Virus record (IMG/VR): IMGVR_UViG_3300023174_000189
Location: 1-58,681 of that record
Length of the DNA stretch: 58,681 nucleotides
Source of the DNA: a virus
Direction: 5' to 3' (one strand)
Positions 26,353 to 34,162 of the stretch are shown here, piece after piece (the first letter of the stretch is position 1; each line of letters opens with the position of its first letter). The notes under the pieces are model-generated. The model worked only from the letters and a program-made list of their open reading frames with translations. It ran no database searches and was not told where the DNA came from. Made by a program: the position numbers and the translations under genes.

Positions 26353-26376
26353 ATAATACTCTGAAAGGAGTATTAT
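26353..26376 (+). promoter_or_regulatory. Hairpin covering the SD of the clamp-loader gene
   Basis: ATAATACTC (26353-26361) pairs perfectly with GAGTATTAT (26368-26376), loop TGAAAG. The SD AAAGGAG spans loop and stem, 9 nt before the ATG at 26380. TATAATAATATAATA lies just upstream as promoter-like DNA, so all transcripts would carry this hairpin: a candidate translational operator, as known for T4 replication genes. Confidence 0.5.
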
Positions 26377-26379
26377 ATT

Positions 26380-26973
26380 ATGATTATAATACATCATGGA
26401 CCAGGTGTCCAATCTGGCATAGGTGAATATATCAATGAACTTAACTTAACACAAGTTAAAGAAGCCTATGAGAAATTAAATGCTGAGGAGATAAGAAATC
26501 TCTGTGAAGACTTAAAACAATCTTATCCTTATCAAAATCCTTGTTTAATTGCTGGTCCGATAGACGATGCGGACCCCACCCAATTAGACACTCTTTTAAA
26601 GATTATTGAAGAACCTTTACCTAATACCCCTATTCCCATTTTATGGGCTAATGATTTTGGTGCTATCCCTAACACTATCAGATCACGATGTGGTGAAAGA
26701 TATTGGTTCGATAATCAAACAGAACACCCTATGCTAGATAAAGCATTAGAGTTTATTAATGCTCTTATATCTAAAGATAGCTATAAATCTTTCTCTATCT
26801 TAAAATCGGTGGATAAATCTAAAGAAAGAGATTTTATAGATGCTCTTGCTGAAGCTCTTGTAGTTAAAAAACAATTTAAACTATGGGATACTATAAAACC
26901 TTATACTCTCTCTAAGAGAGTAAGTCGTATAGGTTTATATTCACTATTTATAGAACTTGAGGAGAATAAATGA
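26380..26973 (+). CDS. Clamp-loader delta-prime-like subunit (AAA+ without P-loop)
   Basis: 197 residues. Similar to the AAA+ part of DNA polymerase III delta-prime: LLKIIEEPLPNTPIPIL is the conserved LEEPP region, followed by ANDFGAIPNTIRSRCGE, matching sensor-1 and the SRC motif. No Walker A is present, and the protein is shorter than HolB (~330 residues), so it would be a non-ATPase stator-type subunit or a minimal loader. Overlaps the next gene by 4 bp (ATGA), implying coupled synthesis of the two loader subunits. Confidence 0.65.
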   Translation: MIIIHHGPGVQSGIGEYINELNLTQVKEAYEKLNAEEIRNLCEDLKQSYPYQNPCLIAGPIDDADPTQLDTLLKIIEEPLPNTPIPILWANDFGAIPNTIRSRCGERYWFDNQTEHPMLDKALEFINALISKDSYKSFSILKSVDKSKERDFIDALAEALVVKKQFKLWDTIKPYTLSKRVSRIGLYSLFIELEENK

Positions 26974-27887
26974 AAATCCACCTTAATGGAGATTTTGAAG
27001 ACCTTAAATACTTCAAATTGAAAAAACTCAAAGAAGAGAAAAACTCTAAGGGCTATGACATTAGGGAAGTAGAAAACAAAGAAGATATAGATCAAGCTAT
27101 ACAAGTAGGTTTATTTGATACTAGACCTGTTATTGTCATTATACATAATGCTAATAAGATTGCTAAATCAGACCTTGAAAGAGTCTTAACAGCATCAGAT
27201 GGTTTTGAACTTGTTTTAGTAGATAAAGGTATCGCTAAATTAAAAGCTACTCACCCACAACTTAAAACTGAAACTATTGAAGAACCTAAGAAACTTGAAG
27301 AGTGGTGTATTAAGTTTATACAAGATCATTTAAAGGTAGATTATAATATCAACATAGAAGATAATCTAGCTAAGGCTATTATAACTCGTGTAGGTACTGA
27401 TTTAGGTCATATTGTCTTTGAGTGTTATAAGTATAGTTATCTTGCTAAAGATGGCAAATTAGAACCTAAAGATGTAGCTAGTGTTTTATCTCAATTAGGT
27501 GATGTAGAAGGCACTAAACTTATAGATGCTATTAAAAGACTTTCTATAAAAGACTTTTTAACTATCTCAGGTGAGATGGGTAAATCTAAAATAGATCCTA
27601 CAATGGGATTTATAGCAGGGTTATACACCTATAATGTGAGTATGTGGCTAGAAATAGCTTTATTATTAAATAAGGGTGTTTCACCTAAAGACATGGTGAA
27701 TTATATAAAAATGAATCCCTGGTTTTTAGAAAATATTTTAGTACCTGAAGTTAAAAATTTAGGACTAGAAAGAATAAAAAAATTTGTAAAAATAGGCAGT
27801 CAATGTGAAACAGGAGTGCTTACAGGTCAAAGAGATGTATGGAACTGTTTTAAAACCAGAATTATAGGTGTTATGAATTTTAAATAA
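26970..27887 (+). CDS. Clamp-loader delta-like subunit (HolA-type)
   Basis: 305 residues, close to HolA length (~340). The N-terminal part resembles the HolA AAA+ fold without P-loop (a GLFDTRPVIVIIHNANKI segment corresponds to the strand and clamp-contact region), followed by PKKLEEWCIKFIQDH and a helical lid/collar region (KAIITRVGTDLGHIVFECYK). Delta opens the sliding clamp. SD GAGGAG inside the previous gene. The pairing of two clamp-loader-like genes supports both calls, but no sliding clamp or polymerase lies in this window. Confidence 0.65.
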   Translation: MKIHLNGDFEDLKYFKLKKLKEEKNSKGYDIREVENKEDIDQAIQVGLFDTRPVIVIIHNANKIAKSDLERVLTASDGFELVLVDKGIAKLKATHPQLKTETIEEPKKLEEWCIKFIQDHLKVDYNINIEDNLAKAIITRVGTDLGHIVFECYKYSYLAKDGKLEPKDVASVLSQLGDVEGTKLIDAIKRLSIKDFLTISGEMGKSKIDPTMGFIAGLYTYNVSMWLEIALLLNKGVSPKDMVNYIKMNPWFLENILVPEVKNLGLERIKKFVKIGSQCETGVLTGQRDVWNCFKTRIIGVMNFK

Positions 27888-27902
27888 TGTTATGTATGTT
27901 TT

Positions 27903-27923
27903 TACACAAGGTATAGTTGTGTA
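27903..27923 (+). promoter_or_regulatory. Dyad upstream of nrdA, possible operator
   Basis: TACACAA (27903-27909) and TTGTGTA (27917-27923) form a perfect 7-bp inverted repeat about 30 nt before the nrdA start, overlapping TATAG elements that could be a -10. It superficially resembles an NrdR box, but its spacing is 3 bp too long. Confidence 0.4.
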
Positions 27924-27953
27924 TAGAATTAAACTCAGATGGAGAAATATAAA

Positions 27954-30779
27954 ATGTTAGAATTTTCAGATCATGCTATTAGTCTACTAGAAAACTATTA
28001 CATGATGGATGACGAAAAAACCCCTTCAGAAGCATTTAAACGAGCTTCTGATGCCTTTTGTGGTGGAGATAAAGAATTAGCTAGTCGTATTCTCTCTTAT
28101 GTAGAGAATGGGTGGTTTATGTTCTCAAGTCCTATCTTATCTAATGCTAGACTAGAAGGACAAAAGAAATCAGGTCTTCCTATTTCTTGTTTCTTAACCT
28201 ATGTAGATGACTCTCTCGAAGGTCTTATCTCTCATAGTGAAGAATTAAGATGGATGAGTGTTATGGGAGGTGGTGTAGGTGGTCATTGGTCTAATGTTAG
28301 ATCAGTATCAGATAAAGCACCTGGCCCTATTCCTTTCATTAAGACGATTGACAGTGATGTCGAAGCTTATAGACAAGGTAAAACTCGTAAAGGTAGTTAT
28401 GCTGCATATATGGATGTCTCTCACCCTGATATTATTGAGTTCCTAAATATTCGTGTACCCACAGGTGGAGATACTAATAGAAAGTGCTTTAATCTCAATA
28501 ATGCTGTTAATCTCACAGATGCTTTTATGACAGCTGTAGTAGAGAATAAAGAATGGAACTTAATTGACCCCCATACTAAACAAATTAAAGAAACAGTACA
28601 AGCAAGAGAACTTTGGCAAAGAATTTTAGAAGTTAGATTTAGAACAGGTGAACCCTATTTCTTTTTCAGTGATACTGCTAATAAGCATTTACCCCAACCC
28701 TTAAAAGACAAAGGGTTGAAAATTCATGGTTCAAATTTGTGTATTGCTGGAAGTGATAGGGTTGTAACCAATAAAGGCTATTTAACAGCTAAAGAGCTTT
28801 ATGATCTTGGTGAAGAACTTGAAGTGTTTGATGGCACAGCAAGTCAAAAAGCAACAGCTATGCAATTAATTGAAAAAGATGTTGCAACATATAAAATCAC
28901 TTTAAAGAATGGTTTAGAACATACGGTGACAGGCTACCACAAGATTAAAACTGAAAAAGGCGATATTGCTTGTGATGATTTGAAGATTGGCGATAGAGTA
29001 TTTATCCAAAGTAATAAAGGTCTTTTTGGCACGATCAATATGGAAGATGAAGCATTTCTACTTGGTCAATATCATGCTGATGGTACTCAATATCAAGACA
29101 TTATTATGCTTGATTTATGGGAAGATGATTTTGATCTTGTGCTAGAGATAGAAGAAAGATTTGCTCGTGTACATAAGAAATATGGCTGTGATACCTATGA
29201 AGTCAAGAATCAACATGGTACTGTTTGTACACGAGGAAGAGAACCTGCAGTATTCACCAACTGCACCGTAAATCAAAGCACTGTCGCTAAGAAAAGACTA
29301 GCATCAAAAACTTTAAAGAAAGCCTTAGATTTCACCAAAGCTACAATACCCTATTGGATATGGGAATCAGATGAAGCGACACAGTGGCAATATGTAAGAG
29401 GTTTATTTTATGCTGATGGTACGGTTAGTGTCGGTGGTGGTAAAGGTGAACCTATTTATCTATCAATCACCAATGTCAATTTACCATTTATCAAAGAGCT
29501 TCAAATTCTGCTTAGAAACTTGGGTATGCCTTTTTCTTTGCATATTTCAGCTGAAGAGGGAATGAAGTTAATGCCAGATGGTCGTGGTGGATACAAAGAA
29601 TATGCTTGTAAAACAGCCTATCGCCTAGTCTGTGGGTCTAAAAATGCTTGTTTAGTCTTTGAAGAGAAAACAAACTTCTTAACTAGAAGAGGTGTCAATA
29701 TAGAAAATAAAGTGTGGAGAGATAATAGTCGTAAGGTATCTGAAGTTATTAGTATTGAATATGCAGGACATCAAGATGTTTATTGCCTAACTGTTGATTC
29801 AAAAGAAAACCATTTTGTGTCTAATGGCTTTATTACTCACAACTGCAATGAGATTTTTTTGGCGACAGATAAAGATAGAAGTGCTGTATGTTGCTTATCT
29901 AGTCTTAATGTAGAATATTTTGATGAATGGAAGAATACCTCTATTGTAGAGGATTGTATTACCTATTTAGATAATGTCTTACAATACTTTATAGACAATG
30001 CCCCACAACCACAAATGAAAAGAGCAGTATACTCAGCTATCCAAGAACGATCTTTAGGTTTAGGTGCTATGGGTTTCCACTCTTATCTACAAAGAAAGAA
30101 TATAGCATTTGAATCACCTATCGCTAAAGGTGTAAATAAGAAAATCTTCTCTCTTATTAAAGAAAGAGCAGTTAAACAGACTGAACTCTTAGCTAAAGAG
30201 AGAGGTGAGTATTTAGATGGTGTTGGTTATGGTAGAAGAAATAGTCATTTATTAGCTATAGCCCCTAATGCCAATTCGGCTATTATTTTAGATACCTCAC
30301 CAAGTATTGAACCCTGGAAGTCAAATGCTTTCACCCATAGAACAAGAGCAGGGGCTTTTTTATCTAAGAATAAGTATTTAGATAAGATTCTCTTAGATAA
30401 GAATATGCCTAAAGAAGAATATGATGCTATATGGCAATCTATTATTTTGAATCAAGGGTCAGTACAACATTTAGAGTGTTTAACTGACTATCAAAAGGCT
30501 GTGTTTAAGACAGCATTTGAATTAGATCAAATGTGGTTAATTGAACATGGTGCAGATAGACAAGAGTTTATCTGTCAGGGTCAGTCATTAAATCTCTTTT
30601 TCCCTGCAGGGAGTGATAAGGCATATGTAAATGCAGTACATTTAATGGCTTGGAAAAAAGGATTAAAGGGATTGTATTATTTAAGAACAAGTACAGGTGT
30701 GGTAGCTGAAAAGGTATCCACCAAGATAGAAAGAAAAGCTCTTAAAGACTATGATGAGTGTATCGCTTGTCAAGGGTAA
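27954..30779 (+). CDS. nrdA: Ribonucleotide reductase class I alpha subunit with intein
   Basis: Reduces ribonucleotides to deoxyribonucleotides with NrdB. Unspliced 941 residues, ~573 after splicing: short because the ATP-cone domain is absent. Visible: GLPISCFLTYVDD with the N-side redox cysteine (~residue 78), HGSNL-[intein]-CNEI carrying the active-site cysteine and glutamate, AVCCLSSLN with the partner cysteine, and a C-terminal CIACQG for re-reduction by thioredoxin or glutaredoxin. Start 27954 is preferred (GGAGA at 8-9 nt); an in-frame ATG at 27939 lies at that SD. Followed by a 70-residue gene and nrdB. Confidence 0.95.
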   Translation: MLEFSDHAISLLENYYMMDDEKTPSEAFKRASDAFCGGDKELASRILSYVENGWFMFSSPILSNARLEGQKKSGLPISCFLTYVDDSLEGLISHSEELRWMSVMGGGVGGHWSNVRSVSDKAPGPIPFIKTIDSDVEAYRQGKTRKGSYAAYMDVSHPDIIEFLNIRVPTGGDTNRKCFNLNNAVNLTDAFMTAVVENKEWNLIDPHTKQIKETVQARELWQRILEVRFRTGEPYFFFSDTANKHLPQPLKDKGLKIHGSNLCIAGSDRVVTNKGYLTAKELYDLGEELEVFDGTASQKATAMQLIEKDVATYKITLKNGLEHTVTGYHKIKTEKGDIACDDLKIGDRVFIQSNKGLFGTINMEDEAFLLGQYHADGTQYQDIIMLDLWEDDFDLVLEIEERFARVHKKYGCDTYEVKNQHGTVCTRGREPAVFTNCTVNQSTVAKKRLASKTLKKALDFTKATIPYWIWESDEATQWQYVRGLFYADGTVSVGGGKGEPIYLSITNVNLPFIKELQILLRNLGMPFSLHISAEEGMKLMPDGRGGYKEYACKTAYRLVCGSKNACLVFEEKTNFLTRRGVNIENKVWRDNSRKVSEVISIEYAGHQDVYCLTVDSKENHFVSNGFITHNCNEIFLATDKDRSAVCCLSSLNVEYFDEWKNTSIVEDCITYLDNVLQYFIDNAPQPQMKRAVYSAIQERSLGLGAMGFHSYLQRKNIAFESPIAKGVNKKIFSLIKERAVKQTELLAKERGEYLDGVGYGRRNSHLLAIAPNANSAIILDTSPSIEPWKSNAFTHRTRAGAFLSKNKYLDKILLDKNMPKEEYDAIWQSIILNQGSVQHLECLTDYQKAVFKTAFELDQMWLIEHGADRQEFICQGQSLNLFFPAGSDKAYVNAVHLMAWKKGLKGLYYLRTSTGVVAEKVSTKIERKALKDYDECIACQG
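28740..29843 (+). other. Intein with LAGLIDADG endonuclease in NrdA active site
   Basis: 368-residue insert. Begins CIAGSDRVVTNKGYLT and ends NGFITHN before Cys+1 of the extein (CNEI). Two LAGLIDADG-like helices are visible: AFLLGQYHADGTQ and YVRGLFYADGTVS. The Cys+1 nucleophile is also the catalytic cysteine of the reductase, so unspliced enzyme must be inactive. Confidence 0.92.
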
Positions 30780-30783
30780 GTAA

Positions 30784-30996
30784 ATGTTAAAAATCGTATC
30801 TGCTTTATTATTGTATGATCTTAATCGTCTATATATGGATTCTTTAGATGTATCTGTAGAAGATGTTGATTTAAAAGAACCTGTTATTATATCTCGTCAA
30901 GAGGGTAAGATAATTTCAGGTGAGAGAGTACTATTAAAAGTGTTAAAGTCAAAAGACCTAGTAAATGTCTATTACAAATTTGAGGATGAAGTATGA
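30784..30996 (+). CDS. Small hypothetical protein between nrdA and nrdB
   Basis: 70 residues starting 4 bp after nrdA and overlapping nrdB by 4 bp (ATGA). Beta-like and charged (ISRQEGKIISGERVLLKVLK). No cysteine pair, so it is not a glutaredoxin. A role linked to the reductase is only suggested by its position. Confidence 0.65.
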   Translation: MLKIVSALLLYDLNRLYMDSLDVSVEDVDLKEPVIISRQEGKIISGERVLLKVLKSKDLVNVYYKFEDEV

Positions 30997-32936
30997 GTAA
31001 GCTATTAGAACCTACATTAACCTATAAACCTTTTCACTACCCCTGGGCTATGGAATATGCTGAAAAGCATGAAAAAATCCATTGGGGTACATGGGAAGCT
31101 AAACTACAAGAAGATGTTAAACAATGGAAGAATGGTGGTCTTACTGACCATGAAAGAAAACACATTACTTCTATTCTTAGAATCTTCACTCAAAGTGATT
31201 GTGCCGTAGCAGGTAATTACTGCGATCAATTTATTCCTGTCTTTAAAAATAATGAGATTAGGAATATGCTATTGAGCTTTGCCAATAGAGAAGGCACTCA
31301 CCAAAGAGCCTATGCTTTATTGAATGACACTTTAGGTCTAGCTGAAGAAGAATACTCAAGTTTCTTATCCTATACAGAGATGAAAGATAAAATTGAGTTT
31401 ATGCAAGAGTCAGGTATTCATAATGACCACCCTACTTTAAAAGCTATTGCTACATCATTAGCACAAGCAGTATGTAATGAGGGTATGAGCCTATTCAGTG
31501 CTTTTGTTATGCTTTTAAATTATCAAAGATTTGGTAAAATGAAAGGGATGTGTGAAATTGTTGAATGGAGTATTAAAGATGAAACTTGCTTTACACCTGA
31601 TACTGAGATTCTAACTGAGAAAGGGTGGGTTTCATTTGAGTCTTTACCTAAAGATTTAAAAGTTGCTCAATATAACTCTGATACACAAGAAGTCTCTTTT
31701 GTATTACCTGTAAGTTATATAGATAAAGAATATCAAGGTGATCTCGTTACTTTTAAAAATATGAAGTGTGGGATTGATATCACAGCAACAGCAGACCATG
31801 ATTTACTTTATCTACATTCTTATAAAGATGGTTTAAAGCCCACTAAGGTGAAGTTTAATGACTTTGAACCCCATTATAGAAAAAAGATTATTGTATCTGG
31901 GTGGAAGCAAGAAGGTGAATGGGAATCACTTACAGCTAAGGATAGATTCTTAATCGCTTTACAAGCTGATGGTTCTCTTGATTATCGTATTAAGGAATAT
32001 GGTAAAAACACAGGTCTTAAGAAAGCTCATTTCTCTTTAAAGAAAGATAGAAAGAACGAAAGACTACAAGAAATTTTAGATGAGTTAGGGTGGAAGTACA
32101 CTAAGACTTATAATGAGAAGAGAGAAGATTATACTTGGTATGTATGGAGTCCTGATTTAACCTTATCTAAGACTTTTAATTGGGTAGATTTATCTAAAGC
32201 TACAAGTCAATGGGCAGAAGAATTTATCAAGGAACTTATGTTTTGGGATGGTCATGATGTTAATAAAGATGGTCAAACTATTTATTATTCCTCAGTAGAG
32301 TCTTCTAATGTAGATGTAATTCAAGCATTAGCTACTTTTGCTAATATTAAATGCTCTAGGTCTTTAAAAGAAGATAATAGAAAAGATAGTTATAAAGACA
32401 CCCATAGAGTATGGTTATATTTAGATACCTCTTATATTCCTACAGGTAGAGCAAAAAAGACAGTTAAGACCTATGTAGGTCGTGTTATGTGTGTATCTGT
32501 CCCTACAGGTAATATTATCGTAAGACAAAACAATAAGGTAGCTATCGTAGGTAATTGCCATGTTGAAGCAATGAATAAATTGTTTCAAACTTTCTGTGAA
32601 GAAAACCCAAGAGTCGTCAATAATGAATTGAAGAAGCAAATCTATACTAACTTTACTCGTGCAGTAGAATTAGAAGATGCTTTAGTCAATTTGATTTATG
32701 AGAATGATGAAAATGAGATTTGCACCTTAAAGGGTAAAGATATTAAAACTTATGTGAGATATTTAGCAGATCGTAGATTATTACAATTAGGCTTAAAACC
32801 TATCTTTGAACAAAAAGAGAATCCATTACCCTGGTTAGATTGGATTGTGTCAGGTGATAGTTTCAAGAATTTCTTTGAGGGTGTGGTAACAGATTATAAT
32901 GCAAGTGGTATGAGTGGTGAGTGGGGGTGGGATTAA
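30993..32936 (+). CDS. nrdB: Ribonucleotide reductase class Ia beta subunit with intein
   Basis: Holds the di-iron site and tyrosyl radical for NrdA. 647 residues unspliced, 324 spliced, a normal NrdB size. Ligand pattern: TQSDCAVAGNY (first acid), NREGTHQRAY with Glu, His and the radical Tyr in the E-x2-H-x3-Y spacing, CNEGMSLFSAF (Glu), and KDET-[intein]-CHVEAM supplying the last Glu and His. The C-terminus GEWGWD resembles the tail that docks on NrdA. The extein Cys+1 stands where Leu is usual (DE-x-L-HxE). Confidence 0.94.
   Translation: MSKLLEPTLTYKPFHYPWAMEYAEKHEKIHWGTWEAKLQEDVKQWKNGGLTDHERKHITSILRIFTQSDCAVAGNYCDQFIPVFKNNEIRNMLLSFANREGTHQRAYALLNDTLGLAEEEYSSFLSYTEMKDKIEFMQESGIHNDHPTLKAIATSLAQAVCNEGMSLFSAFVMLLNYQRFGKMKGMCEIVEWSIKDETCFTPDTEILTEKGWVSFESLPKDLKVAQYNSDTQEVSFVLPVSYIDKEYQGDLVTFKNMKCGIDITATADHDLLYLHSYKDGLKPTKVKFNDFEPHYRKKIIVSGWKQEGEWESLTAKDRFLIALQADGSLDYRIKEYGKNTGLKKAHFSLKKDRKNERLQEILDELGWKYTKTYNEKREDYTWYVWSPDLTLSKTFNWVDLSKATSQWAEEFIKELMFWDGHDVNKDGQTIYYSSVESSNVDVIQALATFANIKCSRSLKEDNRKDSYKDTHRVWLYLDTSYIPTGRAKKTVKTYVGRVMCVSVPTGNIIVRQNNKVAIVGNCHVEAMNKLFQTFCEENPRVVNNELKKQIYTNFTRAVELEDALVNLIYENDENEICTLKGKDIKTYVRYLADRRLLQLGLKPIFEQKENPLPWLDWIVSGDSFKNFFEGVVTDYNASGMSGEWGWD
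31587..32555 (+). other. Intein with LAGLIDADG-like endonuclease in NrdB
   Basis: 323-residue insert: starts CFTPDTEILTEKGW (splicing block A), ends VAIVGN before Cys+1 of CHVEAM. Endonuclease helices: RFLIALQADGSLD and a second, more diverged one, FIKELMFWDGHDV. It sits directly before the HxE iron-ligand motif. Confidence 0.9.
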
Positions 32937-33739
32937 TCTTCCCAACCATCACCTTCGGGTTCAGACATTGGTCCCCATTTAGTCATATGTTGAGAACTGA
33001 CACCACTATTTGATCTTTCTTTAATTCTCTTATGGTGAATCTCTTCCTTTAAATTTAAGAAGATACTAGAAAAAGTCTGACCCCATTTATTTGTTTTAAT
33101 GACATCCCCTTGTTCATTTAAACCATATTCGTCCCATACTTGTTTAAAATCACCATCAGAGAGTTCATAACCTAGTTTACTTAGGCTATTTACTATATAG
33201 CTTTGAAATTTAGTCTCATCCTCAAATTCAAGATACTTATCAAAAAGAGGTACGATAAACTTCTCTAAGTTGAAAAGAATAGATTGAATGATAGCTTTGT
33301 CTTTAAGAAGAGAAGTGAGGATGTCTTTTTCAAAATTAGCATCAGGAATATCCCATTTCTTAACTAGAATATCAAAATGGTTTTTAGCTTTGTTTTCATC
33401 TATAGCATATACTTCTTTAACATAAGAGAAGATATATTCAGCATTGGTAGGAATATCCCATTTAGTAATCTCAATAGACTTCTTGTTATTTTGATTGGTG
33501 ATTTGAAAACCACTCGCAATTTCTTCATCCATCTCTTTATCCCAGAGAGAACATTTAACTCTTGAAATTTCACCATATTTAGGGGTTTCAGGTTGTCTTG
33601 CCAATTCAACTACAATTCTTCTTTTTCTCATTTGAGAAGTAGGTGAAACAGGCCCATTATATAACTCATCAGCGAGAGATGGGATATGCCATACTTTTTT
33701 AGGTAAGAGTCTCCCATTAGGTATTTGTTTAGCAAACAT
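32933..33739 (-). CDS. Hypothetical protein
   Basis: 268 residues, SD AAGGAG before the ATG at 33739. No signal peptide. Charged, mixed helical; a repeated KWDIP motif occurs near residues 93 and 126 (ITKWDIPTNAEY, VKKWDIPDANFE), suggesting an internal duplication. Convergent with nrdB (4-bp overlap of ends) and divergent from the next gene. Not recognised. Confidence 0.7.
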   Translation of the reverse strand: MFAKQIPNGRLLPKKVWHIPSLADELYNGPVSPTSQMRKRRIVVELARQPETPKYGEISRVKCSLWDKEMDEEIASGFQITNQNNKKSIEITKWDIPTNAEYIFSYVKEVYAIDENKAKNHFDILVKKWDIPDANFEKDILTSLLKDKAIIQSILFNLEKFIVPLFDKYLEFEDETKFQSYIVNSLSKLGYELSDGDFKQVWDEYGLNEQGDVIKTNKWGQTFSSIFLNLKEEIHHKRIKERSNSGVSSQHMTKWGPMSEPEGDGWED

Positions 33740-33747
33740 AGATAATT

Positions 33748-33812
33748 CTCCTTATCTGTATATATACAAACACATATTATAAAAATGGTATAGTAGATAA
33801 ACCTTAAAGGAG
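33748..33812. promoter_or_regulatory. Divergent promoter region with complementary SDs
   Basis: CTCCTT (33748-33753) and AAGGAG (33807-33812) are the SDs of the two divergent genes, and pair. The region between is AT-rich, with TATAAAAA and TATATATAC elements. Expected in part for any divergent pair with strong SDs. Confidence 0.35.
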
Positions 33813-33820
33813 GATATAAA

Positions 33821-34114
33821 ATGAAATTGAGATTTATAAAGAAGTATATAGATGAGAATGACCCATCTATATTAGTAATAGAAGCCGATGTGTTTAAGTC
33901 CAAGCATCAGCCTGATCCTGATGAGAGAGTTTTATTAAGAGTGCCTGTGGAATCTAGATATACAAAGAAAGAATTAAAAGAACAAGTGAATCAACCTGTA
34001 GGGGAAGAACAGATACCTGAAGAAATAGATTTTGAAAATTTAGGGGTATATAATGTTTCTATTTTATATGTGGTGATGAATTACTTATATAGATATTTAG
34101 GTATTTGGGTTTAG
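33821..34114 (+). CDS. Hypothetical small protein
   Basis: 97 residues, strong SD AAAGGAGG. Acidic linker in the middle (ELKEQVNQPVGEEQIPEEI) and a C-terminal hydrophobic stretch (VYNVSILYVVMNYLYRYLGI) that could be a membrane segment. No recognised family. Confidence 0.6.
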   Translation: MKLRFIKKYIDENDPSILVIEADVFKSKHQPDPDERVLLRVPVESRYTKKELKEQVNQPVGEEQIPEEIDFENLGVYNVSILYVVMNYLYRYLGIWV

Positions 34115-34162
34115 ATAAACATTTAATAATAAGTCTTTAGTATGTAATCTATAAGGGAGCTA

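Noticed and set aside
27903-27923. NrdR box
   Set aside because: Half-sites resemble the consensus, but the overall length is 19 rather than 16 bp and only one dyad is present.
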